Positions 12,961 through 23,068 of a stretch of 64,000 bases of DNA are shown piece after piece. The notes under the pieces were generated by a model that had not been told where the DNA came from, made no database searches, and was given only the letters and a program-made list of their open reading frames with translations. The stretch is taken from positions 1,837,501 through 1,901,500 of the forward strand of contig JACCIC010000001.1 in the NCBI GenBank assembly GCA_018907035.1. Direction: 5' to 3'. Numbering within the stretch: position 1 is the first letter of the stretch; the number at the start of each line of letters is the position of its first letter. The position numbers and the translations under genes are program-made. The DNA comes from Sycobia sp. Sy_11 (Eukaryota > Arthropoda > Insecta > Hymenoptera > Epichrysomallidae).

Positions 12961-15900
12961 CGCTATTTTTACGCCTCCTAAAATTTGTTCCATTTTGGAT
13001 TATTTACAATGCTAGAAGTTTTAGCTATTTATGATTAGCTATAGTGCTATAAGATTTCAAAGGTGGAGCTTTGATTTGATTCTTTTTTTTTTATTGATTA
13101 ATTAATTTCCTAATGCTTAATGTAGCATTAAACTTAGTCAGCTAAAATTGATTTAAAATTATTTCCCAATAGCTTAGATCAAAACATCAGCAAAATGTAT
13201 TTTTTTATAATTTTAAATACTTTATTTGGAGTATTTATGAAATATAAAAATTGCGTAAAAAGCAAACTTCGATTTAAATTCAGACCATATGAATATAACG
13301 TTAGTTATATCAGCTTCATATAAACATATACTTTCTAAAACAACTTAATATGCCATAATTCGTTCCATGCATGACCCACGGTGTTCTTAGGCGATTAGAA
13401 ATGGATTGAGCTGGTAGACAAAATCACATAAGCTTTATAGAAATGATATACAATACATGTATAATATAAAAGTAAAAGACTTATTCCGTTTAAAAAAATA
13501 AGTTATATCGTAGATGTCGGCAGATCTCAATGCTCGATGACAAATTTTTTGACTTCATTTAGATTTTGTTGTTTAATCTTAGGTTATCTGTGTATGTATC
13601 TCTATATGTATAAGATCATGAGAAATGGGATACTGGCACGTAAAACTGTTTGCTTTAGAACCATATTGTAATAAAAATAATAAAGTTACATAAATATTTC
13701 ATTCCTCCTAGCATTATGATTCCATTTTTTCTCTAATTTACTCTACATTAAAGTATTGCAAATATATAAAATTCACGGTGTCTATTTATTTTCTACCAGT
13801 ATGCCGGTAATTAAGAATACAGCAAGTTGGATAATCTAATTATTTTTTTTTATAAATACAAAGCTAGCGTAGGTAAATAGTTCAAGATCTCAGAATATTT
13901 CCACCATCATGGGTGCTTCAATCGATTTTCATTTCAACTCCTCCCTCTGGACGCAGAGAGTGATAATATCCTATCCTAAATAATACGGTGTATTTTGTAT
14001 ATTTAATTATATATGAATTTGATAAACGTCACCGAATGATATCGATTCAAATTAGTTTTTCCCTGATCCACGAAAAAATTAATTTAAAAAGAAATATAAC
14101 GAATAAAAACACTGTTAAGTAAAATATTATTTGAAAAAAACATTTCCACTTAAAAAGAAAATTCATAAAAAGATACTTCCCCACTATGCATCATAAATAT
14201 AATTATAATTCAAAGACCCATTGTCAATATTTTATTTCATTAACAGTCAAAATTAATAATAAACACAGTTGCGTAGCTATATAAAAAGTATTTCAAAATT
14301 TCGAAGTGAATTCATTCGCAGTACTAAAAGTTATTCACTTCATATTTGACCTTCATTGAGTAAAGCGAAGATCCAACTTGAGCAATATAAATGTATAATT
14401 GTCGATTAATCGGATATTTATTATCTATATCGGAAGTCCATTATAGGAATATTTTACTTTGTCATCATATTCATCTTAAAGAAAACAATAATTAAAATTC
14501 TACAATTTTAAGTATTGTTTTCAACTAGACAATTTTTGTAACAAGATATCCGCAACTAATCTTTATGTATAAAATCCAAATGATGCGAAATTAACAAGGG
14601 TAGTCTACAGTGAGTTTTAATCATTTTTACCTGAAATGTGTATGTGTATTAAATATAAATGAATAAATTAATAATAAGAAAAAACATGAATGCCTTACAT
14701 TATTTTCATTCAAATAGATATTCATTCCCTTAACGTTTAATTAACTGTTGTATTAAAGAATATTCATTTTCGTCGCTTCATATACATTTATTAAGTATTA
14801 AACCTTCTCTACAGTTTCAATAAACGATTTCTTATACGTAAAAATTTAGGCGTTAACGTTCTTTTCTTAATTTAATTTTATACTTTAATTTTTAATTTAA
14901 TTTTATATGCATCGAAATGTAATTTAATTTTATATGATTTAAAAGAAAAATTAATATAATTGTAATTATATTTGCAATACTTGTATTATACGAGTTTATT
15001 TAAAATTATCAACTTATTTTTGTAATTATTTTAAATCTTTAAAAACTGCAACATTTAAATCTTAGCAGCGGTGACAATAATTGTCTGTAAAAATGGAAAT
15101 GTGAAAAATGACATTTTAAATATCAGAAGCACTAACATACCAAAGAAACCTTTCTTTTGAAACAAATAATATTTATACAATTACAAAAATACCTACCGAA
15201 GAATTTACTTGTAAATTAGCAAATCGTAATTAAATAATCTGAGTGTAGATATTAAGATGTCTAGTTATCAGGGGAGTGTTAATATTTTACAAATTGCGGC
15301 TAAGATTGACGATAATTTCTTGAGAGTTCGTATTGATCCTACTCAATGCATCTAACACGAAGTGTCTGAAATGTAAAATCATACTTATCAATGACAGATA
15401 AGGTTACTGATTATACGATTAAGAATCTTGCGACAGTAATTTTATACGCAAAGTTTTTCTGAAAATGTTCCAATAATATGATGAAAAAGTATATTGTGAT
15501 TGCATTTTTAAGCGAATATATAATAAAAAAATCGACATAAAAATATAACAGTTGATTCTTGAAATATTTACATATTTATATATTACTTTTATTATACATC
15601 TATACTGATTAAAACTAATATTATTTTCTCCAGAATGCAAATAAAATTATCGTGGAATCGACAGTTTAGGTATATTCGAGGACGATCGCTTTTTTATACA
15701 CAAGATGATTTGGTTAAAGGCGTTCAACTAATTATAAATCGAGGTGTAAATACCGTTTTCTCGTTATAAAGGTAAAGAGATTTACTTGCTATAAAAATTT
15801 ACTAGAATATTGATTAAATATTAAATATATTTTAGCATATTACATTTAATGATTAATCATTTACGCTAGTACTCATTCTACTAAAATTAGAAATTAGCAA

Positions 15901-16098
15901 CAAAGAAATTTATTTCATATATTAAAAAAATCTTTTGAAGTACTCTCATTAACATTTATTCTGCAACAATTATTTTTATATGCGACTTTACCGCCTTTTA
16001 AAAAGACGTGAATTTACGTAAATACATAATTGCTTGAGTACATAAATGATCACCTTTGTTGAATAGAAAATACGTTGATTTCCAGTTAATAATACTTT
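12961..16098. other. Very AT-rich non-coding DNA
   Basis: Nothing beyond the degenerate tandem at 14867. Stops are dense in all frames. Confidence 0.6.
14867..14937. repeat. Degenerate tandem of TAATTTAATTTTATA
   Basis: Three close copies of this unit occur, spaced about 25-27 bases apart. Confidence 0.7.
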
Positions 16099-16242
16099 CT
16101 ATTTATTCTTTGATTCAATCCATGCTGTACAAGTCGTTCTGCGGTTAAAAGCGTCGTCCAAAAATTTACCTTCACGGTTAAGTTGCCGTATAAGCCTCTG
16201 TGTTAACTGCCATGCAAATTCTCCAACTCGAATTATTACCAT
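16099..16242 (-). CDS. Short unrecognised ORF in a GC-richer island
   Basis: The ORF has 47 codons from an ATG, and the frame is open back to 16329. The peptide has a charged helical look (for example FAWQLTQRLIRQLNREGKF) and no simple repeat. It sits in a short island that is visibly less AT-rich than the surrounding kilobases. A donor-like GAAG|GTAAAT lies inside it. Nothing identifies a family, so it may instead be a conserved non-coding element. Confidence 0.15.
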   Translation of the reverse strand: MVIIRVGEFAWQLTQRLIRQLNREGKFLDDAFNRRTTCTAWIESKNK

Positions 16243-16329
16243 ACAGTAATGTAGACGGTAAACAGCGACCGTGTATGAAACGGAGCGATGCGCTAATGTG
16301 CTAAATTTTAACTTTTGAAATTTGCGAGA

Positions 16330-17406
16330 CTATTTGTAAATTATTTTTTTTTTCAACCAAACCACCTCAATAGATAATCGACAGCTTTTTATTTTCTTAA
16401 CAGAGACAAAAAATTGAGTTAATTTTTCAAAAATTTTATGATATTTTACTGAATTAGTTAGATAATATGGTTACAGACCCAAAAATAAAGGATTAGTACA
16501 AAGTTTTGATGTATAATTTTACAAAAAATTAAGTAATTTTTAGAATATACTCTGAAAAATATTACTATACGATATAGTACAAATCCTCATCGGACGTATA
16601 CTGAACTTTTTCGAGATTAATTACTGAAGAGTTTTGTAATTTTTAGCATAATATTGTATTACTTATTGCGATCATGGCGCTGAGGGTCTTGTAATGTGAA
16701 AAAGATCGTTTTAAAAAGCAGTTCCACTACTTTATGCCCTTGGGATTATGGTTTAAATAATAAGCCAGCTCAAATTCAAGATTCCAATTTGAAAAATTAT
16801 GTCTTATTCAGAAATGCGACGTTTCATTCATAATTTGTGCTTAATGCTTACTCATAAAATATCAGAAGACAATGAAGTTTGGAAACTTAAAATAACATTG
16901 CATAAAAAAATAACATTGCATGGAGTTTACATATACATTTCCAAAGGACTATAAAAAATATATATCACTATGAAATTACAAATAAAGCATAATTACAACT
17001 AAATAAATTATTTTTCAAGTTTCAAAAAGGAAAACATTTTTTTGAAACTTCTGTTTGGTAGAGTTTTATAAATAATGTTCTATATATTTCGTAGTATCAA
17101 AAATTTTGATATATGATAGAGGCTTCAATTTTATGTCAACAATTAGAAGATAATTATGATGATAAACATTAAGAAATAATTGCCTTCAAAAGAATATGAT
17201 CACGTAATTCAGAATATACCGTATTAACGATGAATGAATGGTTTTAAATTGTTCACTTTCATACGTCACATTGTTATTTAATGGTTTTTATTATATATCA
17301 AAAAAATTTTATTAATTATTTTAATATTTTTACAATTGTAAAAAAATTTATTTTTTAATAAATGTGAATAAAAAATTCAAAGCAGAATTTCATTTTAAGA
17401 GCATTC
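16330..17406. other. Very AT-rich non-coding DNA
   Basis: A 15-base word (AATAACATTGCAT region, about 16890-16921) is duplicated in tandem; otherwise nothing is seen. Confidence 0.6.
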
Positions 17407-17649
17407 CTATTGAATAATTGAAACTTGAACTCTAAAATGCAAGTTAGGCAATTTATTTTCAAATTCGAATTTTGGCGCGCTCCCTGCATTTCTAGGACAT
17501 TTGGTGGAGACTCTAAAACTCGCAAGTGATGCAAATTGATCATTATTTGTATATAAAACTTCATTTAATCCTTTTAATGTAACTGCGACAATGTGTATTA
17601 ATTGTGTGTTATCTTGCAAAATATATAGGTGAACTGCGTCTATAGTCAA
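17407..17649 (-). CDS. Unrecognised 80-codon open frame without ATG at its start
   Basis: The frame is open for 80 codons from a TTG, and further upstream through TA-rich sequence. It reads like ordinary protein, with segments such as AVTLKGLNEVLYTN and GSAPKFEFENKLP, and uses A/T-ending codons. No acceptor is convincing, and no start ATG is present at the 5' end. It may be a relic of a mobile element or virus-like insertion, or chance. Base composition is slightly less AT-rich than its flanks. Confidence 0.15.
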   Translation of the reverse strand: MTIDAVHLYILQDNTQLIHIVAVTLKGLNEVLYTNNDQFASLASFRVSTKCPRNAGSAPKFEFENKLPNLHFRVQVSIIQ

Positions 17650-17786
17650 ATTATAATCGTAATATGCGTATATATATATTGTAATTAGTTAGGAAATATA
17701 AAAAATTGAATATAAAGAAATTAAGTTACATATAACTAGTGCTTGTTTGTGGATATATACACACTCTATTGAGTATATATAAAAAA

Positions 17787-17920
17787 ATGGTTACAAATTA
17801 TTCTGTTAATAAATATACTCGCAATAATTTTTGGATTAAATATAAGCATGCAGATTTACGTAAAATTGACAAAACTGTTTGGAAAAATTTACTACATCGT
17901 TTACTAAAGTTTAGAGGATT
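17787..17920 (+). CDS. Possible first coding exon or short ORF, unknown
   Basis: An ATG preceded by seven A bases and followed by G opens a frame of 45 codons that stops at 17922-17924. The peptide is basic and aromatic (for example NNFWIKYKHADLRKID) with no repeat content. A GTAAGT donor begins at 17921, just before the stop, so the segment could be a first exon leaving phase 2; the base before it (T) is not consensus. Across a short TA-rich gap, an opposite-strand open frame lies at 17407-17649. No family is recognised. Confidence 0.2.
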
Positions 17921-18165
17921 GTAAGTCTGTGACCAAATAACTAAACTAATTTAGTAAAATTTCATACATTTTCTGTGAAAATAACTTAGTTCTTTCCTTT
18001 CGTGTTTAATATTAATAAATATATTTATCGTTCTTATTGCTTAAAAAAAAAAATAAATAAAACTTCACTGTGAATCAGAGTTTCGTTATCAATAAAAATA
18101 ATAATACAATGACGATTTAAAGTATATCTATTAGTTCCTTCACTCGTTCCCTAATTATATTTCAG

Positions 18166-18237
18166 CGGCAAAATGTGTCCTCGATAATGTCTCTTTCTTC
18201 GCTCGGATGCACAATGGCCCCTCGTTCCGCTGACCCA
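18166..18237 (+). CDS. Candidate internal exon, 72 nt, unknown gene
   Basis: A strong acceptor (pyrimidine tract CCCTAATTATATTTCAG) precedes the segment, and a medium donor, CCA|GTAAAT, follows it. Only the phase-0 frame is open, giving 24 codons that begin RQNVSSIMSL and end RSADP. If the donor is not used, the same frame stays open to the stop at 18448-18450, about 95 codons after the acceptor, so a terminal exon is an alternative. The extended part is Arg/Cys-rich (for example FCACARC). It lies at the left edge of the GC-rich pocket of 18.2-19.9 kb, where stop codons are rarer, so openness is weaker evidence here. No family is recognised. Confidence 0.25.
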
Positions 18238-18724
18238 GTAAATTTACGGTGTTTTGTAACGCCAAACTTCGCGCGCGCCCTCTATACGAGCCGTTCGATC
18301 GACCTCATCTGCATGTTTTATGAGACTTTCGCCCACTTTTTCTGCGCGTGCGCGCGCTGCCAAATGGACGTCTGTCGATCTCAACTAATTTATCGCGCCG
18401 AAAGCTGTACGCGAATTTCCAGCCGATTACGCGCTCGCCGATCGTTTTAAGAAATCTCTATATAATATGTAATTAGATAGTTCTGTATAAAGAAACAAGC
18501 GGCCGACTAATGGCGTTTAATTAGAGCACTCGACTTGATAGAAGTGAGCGGCTATAGCGGAGGCCGTATATAAAGCTCGAATGGCCAAACGAATATTTGC
18601 GCCCATCCTATGAATAAATAAGTGATCGTCTAACGAGCATCGGTGCACCTGTACAAATAACTCGAGATCGATACGCGACGCTAGTATCAGCCGTTTTCTC
18701 AAATAGCTGCTTCTCGAGTCATAC

Positions 18725-18725
<1 letters not shown>

Positions 18726-18779
<54 letters not shown>
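18726..18779. repeat. (TA)n microsatellite
   Basis: A perfect TA tract of about 27 units inside the GC-rich pocket. Confidence 0.95.
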
Positions 18780-18782
<3 letters not shown>

Positions 18783-19291
18783 AAGGCCAAGATAAACATT
18801 TGTCCTGCGCGTTAATAATATTAAGTTGCAACTGTTTAACCGAGCATACATTCGTCACATTTGCTTTTATTATTAACGAGCATACAGTAAATGCGTAGAG
18901 ACAACCGAGATCCCTCGTTTCTTCAAGCCTCGGCGCTATACAACGATGAACCGATGTGTTTCCAATGGCCAAGGAAAATCTCGCGGACGGCAAAGCCTTC
19001 ATTTTGTCTCGGGAAAAATAAACTCTATTTAATGGATCGGGGGGGAAAAAGTGTCATCTCCGGTGGAAGCGGTCGCCTCGCCGGACGCATTTCAAATCCT
19101 ACGATCGGCGGTCGGTCCAAGCGCAAAAAGGCCGCGGAGCCAATTCAAATCGCCCGCGTAACGAACACCGCGGTGGGCGGCGGGGAGGGCAGGAAAAAAA
19201 AAACAAAAAAATCACGGGATTTCGCCGCGCGACGTATAAACACGGAATTTATACCAATACCGCGGCTCGTAAAGTTGCTGGAGCGAGCAGC

Positions 19292-19320
19292 GGGGCTGGG
19301 AGGAGGGGGAGGGTTAGGGG
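19292..19320 (+). other. G-quadruplex motif
   Basis: Five G runs of at least three lie within 29 bases, with loops of 2, 4, 1 and 3 bases (GGGG, GGG, GGGGG, GGG, GGGG). This satisfies the usual G4 pattern. It lies in the GC pocket of 18.2-19.9 kb. Confidence 0.6.
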
Positions 19321-19393
19321 CGCTCGCTCCCACGTACGGCCGATAAAAATTTCATTTCATCCACCCTGCAGAGGCATCCCCAGAGCTGTATAG

Positions 19394-19414
19394 ACACACA
19401 CACACACACACACA
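19394..19414. repeat. (CA)n microsatellite, short
   Basis: About 10 CA units between the two G-quadruplex motifs. Confidence 0.9.
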
Positions 19415-19698
19415 TACGGACTCTAATATCTCGTCGCGCGGTACGGCTCTCTGCCGAAGGTATCGGCGGTGTGGGGTTGCGCAAAGAAACTCGACCCCCT
19501 CGCGCCCCGCCCACGCCGCCCTGGAGTCGATAATGCATAGCCGCACGCGGGCAAAGCGAGGCCGAGTTTCGTTGCTTATGATTTATGGATGCCGCCCCCC
19601 ACCTCCATGCCCTCGCCTCCGTACGCAACCACCTTTCCCGTCTCCGAGATCTCGTGCGTATACGCGCAAATTTAGTTCGGTCGGAATATATGTGTGGC

Positions 19699-19722
19699 GG
19701 GAGGGGGCGGGGACAAGAGGGG
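19699..19722 (+). other. G-quadruplex motif
   Basis: G runs of 3, 5, 4 and 4 are separated by loops of 1, 1 and 6 bases. It lies about 380 bases downstream of the first G4 motif, on the same strand. Confidence 0.6.
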
Positions 19723-19860
19723 TCGCTGTTAAGATACCTGCAACCCTGGCGGGTTATCTTCGTATTTAACGTTAAGGCGAAAGGGTACGGGGGGTTCTGG
19801 AGGGGGGAGTATGCCGGGCTGCTGCTATATTACTGTTTAGCGAGAGATTGTTATATGGTA

Positions 19861-20880
19861 TACATATAACACCATTCTTTACTGTTTACGTGGCGCGGGT
19901 GTTAGCCGATAAAGGATTGTAAAGGATTGTATTACACACTACCGTATTAAGTTAACGAGTAATTCCAATTATGATTCATTCGCAAACTTTCAACTTTAAC
20001 TGTCGCATTATTTAATATCGAATTGCGATCTTGGTCCTTGATAATGCAGACTATCTATCCAATAGCTAATGCGTAATGTTTCGTTTGAACATTTTTGGAA
20101 ACTGCTGGTGCCGAAAATTCATTGATTTGTACGTCAATTCTAAACTATATAAACGAATTTACGGGAAATATAAATTTCGTATTTGTGTGCGGTAATTGAG
20201 ATAAATTTTATAAAAATATTCGTTTCGAGTCTTTCTTTGGATGGACGAAAAATCACCTGTTTTTTTAAACATAGATTATGTTAACCGTTTTATTACACAA
20301 ATCGAATCCATTAAAATAACGTTGTACATCAATAGGGTAGCTCGTTTAAAATTATGTGACAGTTCGAGAAAGTTTAGTATACTAATTTGGTATTGATATT
20401 TGGGTACTTGGCAATAACGATTTAATTACGTCACTTTGCTTATCTATAATGAATTAAATTAATCTAAAGCCAATATTGAGTTTCAACAAGAAAGTAAGAC
20501 GTTATGATTTGATGATTTTATTGGTGGACGTTCAGACGCAAACTAACAGTGATATGTGCCTCGTTGTGTTGAATACGAGCAAAAAGGCGTTTTAATGCTT
20601 TATATTGGAAAAATTTCAATTAACTCGATTCATAGACAATATAAACCAAATTCCATACGGAAAATTGTAACAATCGGTTATTGCAATTCATATTCCGTTT
20701 CTTTTAGTTTCTGCTTTCACTTATTCCTCTTATTATGTAGCTAACTTCCGGCAACTATTCAAATAAAGCGTACTTTTATTTCAATACTAGTCAACTTTTT
20801 CGCCCACCACAGTAAAATATTATACAGGAGTTCCCTCAATCCTGACTTTACGATTATGACCTATAGAGCGAGAAAATAAG
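19861..20880. other. AT-rich non-coding DNA
   Basis: A tandem AAAGGATTGT duplication lies at 19911-19930. No other feature is supported. Confidence 0.55.
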
Positions 20881-21092
20881 ATTCAACGAAGCCCGTTACC
20901 CCCTCCCCGATTATACTTGGAATTTGCGCGAAATAAGCGTACAATTTTCATTTGGCCCGTCCAAGCGGCACGGGATGGACGTGGAGGAGGCGCAGCAGCT
21001 TCTACCCAGGACCCAACATCCCTTCGCGGAATTTTGAAGCGGTAAACATTCTCAAATTCCATCAACAACGATTTTCGCTTGGAGACTTGTGC

Positions 21093-21154
<62 letters not shown>
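21093..21154. repeat. (AT)n microsatellite
   Basis: About 30 AT units with one C interruption; a second short TA tract follows at 21255-21271. Confidence 0.95.
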
Positions 21155-21156
<2 letters not shown>

Positions 21157-21350
21157 ATAGATATAGGCAACTTTCCTTTTTGCACGATCGATGCCGCTGT
21201 TTCTTGCGCGACAGTCAGTGCAGCTGCAGAATACCGATGCATCATCTTATCTTGTATATATATATATATATGGAGGAAGACGCCGCTAGCGCGCTGAGAA
21301 TGACTCCACTTATCTCTTATATACATGCGGGGGATCCCTGCTCTTTCTAT

Positions 21351-21404
21351 GCTGCTGCTGTTGCTGCTGTCGTTGGGTCTCGGTTGTGGCTGCAGCAGCA
21401 GCAT
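21351..21404. repeat. CTG tract facing a CAG tract (hairpin)
   Basis: GCTGCTGCTG-TTGCTGCTG at 21351-21369 is followed by CTGCAGCAGCAGC at 21390-21402. The two triplet tracts are complementary and can form a hairpin with a loop of about 20 bases. Both strands read through it as Leu/Ala or Gln runs, which are not taken as coding. Confidence 0.7.
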
Positions 21405-21454
21405 CGCTCTCGGAGGATGGCTTACCTATTCGCTTAGGTATGCAGAGAAAGGAT

Positions 21455-21458
<4 letters not shown>

Positions 21459-21507
<49 letters not shown>
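21459..21507. repeat. (GA)n microsatellite
   Basis: A perfect GA tract of about 24 units. Confidence 0.95.
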
Positions 21508-21508
<1 letters not shown>

Positions 21509-22147
21509 ACCCGCCTCGAGGTTATAAGGGGTATAGCTTCAATTTTTTGTTTTTACATTTTCTTTTTATTTTTCCCGGTATCCTAATTTCATTGCTGCTG
21601 TATGATATTCATGTAAAGTATATTGAAGGGAGCAACATGTAATATTTAGAATTCTTATCATTATATACGGAATATGCTCGTTTCTATATACACGACGCAG
21701 ATAAATTTCAATAAAAAACAGTGATATTAGAATAGATGACCGTAATTTTTATTTGTTTTAAAACAAATTTTTAGAAAAAGATCAAGATCAAATTGATTAT
21801 TATCTTCATTTTATTCCAAAATGTTTTACCGTAAGACACATTAATTTCATTATTATTATTTTTTTTATAAATTCTTTTTATGCTATAGAAATAATAATAT
21901 AAGTTTTATAAAAATAAATTAAATAAATATTTTGCTTAATATTCCTATATTATTATAAAAATATTATTGGTATTATTTCGTTTTAAGATAATGTAATATA
22001 TATGTACACATATAAAATATATTTTTACTTTGATAATTTTACATATAATATTAATGAGCAGAACAACAAAGTATAACAGTATCGTAACTAAACATTTATA
22101 TAACATATTAAGTTTAATATAAAAAAACTGATCTCCAAATGACTTAC

Positions 22148-22221
22148 AAACATCGCCACGAAATCAATACAACATGAAGGTCATAAGCCAATACCTTTAA
22201 GGAAACCCAATATAGATCCAT
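22148..22221 (-). CDS. Possible minus-strand exon
   Basis: On the minus strand an ATG at 22221 starts a 24-codon frame (MDLYWVSLKVLAYDLHVV, then LISWRC) that ends at a GTAAGT donor at 22147-22142. An internal acceptor-like site (GGGTTTCCTTAAAG) could make a shorter 47-nt exon. The base before the donor is T, which is not consensus. This is the best exon-like segment seen on the minus strand. Confidence 0.15.
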
Positions 22222-22360
22222 GGAATGCTAATCGGGGCTTACTTTTTGATAGTGGGAATGTTTTGTTAAAATGGAATTTGTGTTTTTCCTTACCATATTT
22301 CAAAAAGAAACTTCCAATCTTTGTAATTGCATTCTTCCCAGCGAATTTAACAAAATTTAC

Positions 22361-22362
<2 letters not shown>

Positions 22363-22402
<40 letters not shown>
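22363..22402. repeat. (AT)n microsatellite
   Basis: A perfect AT tract of 20 units followed by a T run. Confidence 0.95.
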
Positions 22403-22410
<8 letters not shown>

Positions 22411-22920
22411 CTTCCTTCATTCTCGATGAAATTTAGCGAAACTTATCGAAACTCCTTTTCGAAGAAAGTTTTCGCTCTATCTTACTCATCTAGGTATGTT
22501 TCAAAAATAATAAGACTTTCGTAGCTTTACCAAGTGCGGGTAAATAAAGGGGAACCGGTTACCCAAATTAAGTCATTCTTGGTGCGATAAATGAAAGAAT
22601 ACAACGCTATTATTTCATTTACAAATGAAAATTTAAAAAATCCACAATTACTTTTTAAATCACGCGTAGTCCCTTTCTTTCCGGATATTTCGGAGTTTAT
22701 TCGCTGGCACAACTTGTGACATTAAGCACTTCATTAATGAACATTTCAAATAAATGCGATCCTCGTGATATGAAAGTGTTGTTATATTTTTAGAATACAC
22801 CGTAATAAAACACATCGGTAACGGACATATATATTTGCCGTATGATTGAACGTTCACTTCAAATAAATGGCAATTTTTAAAATCTGGTAATATCCGTCGC
22901 TAATTCCCCTTACCGTGCAG

Positions 22921-22958
22921 TCGATTCAATTACAGGATCGGTTCTGCACTGTGGGCAG
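22921..22958 (+). CDS. Candidate 38-nt exon with consensus donor
   Basis: The donor CAG|GTGAGT matches consensus at every position, and the acceptor (TAATTCCCCTTACCGTGCAG) is pyrimidine-rich. All three frames are open over the 38 bases, so phase cannot be set. The same stretch read on the minus strand also has splice-like edges (22914-22948), which weakens either reading. A long CT tract starts just downstream at 22981. Confidence 0.25.
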
Positions 22959-22980
22959 GTGAGTCTTCAATTTTACGCTC

Positions 22981-23018
22981 CTCTGTCTCTTTCTCTCTCT
23001 CTCTCTCCCCCTCTGCCG

Positions 23019-23068
<50 letters not shown>
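22981..23068. repeat. (CT)n tract passing into (GT)n
   Basis: An interrupted CT tract whose last uninterrupted part is about 38 bases, followed by GTGTGTGT. Confidence 0.9.

Larger units (their letters stand above)
18238..19860. other. GC- and CpG-rich pocket
   Basis: It contains both G-quadruplex motifs, a TA repeat and a CA repeat. Several long overlapping open frames on both strands (for example 18891-19346 and 19314-19628) follow from low stop density and are not taken as genes. Confidence 0.5.

Noticed and set aside
18517..19346. ORFs of 151-161 codons in the GC pocket
   Set aside because: One includes a TA repeat and the other low-complexity G/A-rich DNA; low stop density explains the length.
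20883..21437. Long overlapping ORFs of 161-173 codons on both strands
   Set aside because: They are carried by TA, CTG/CAG and GA repeats that have no stops in these frames.
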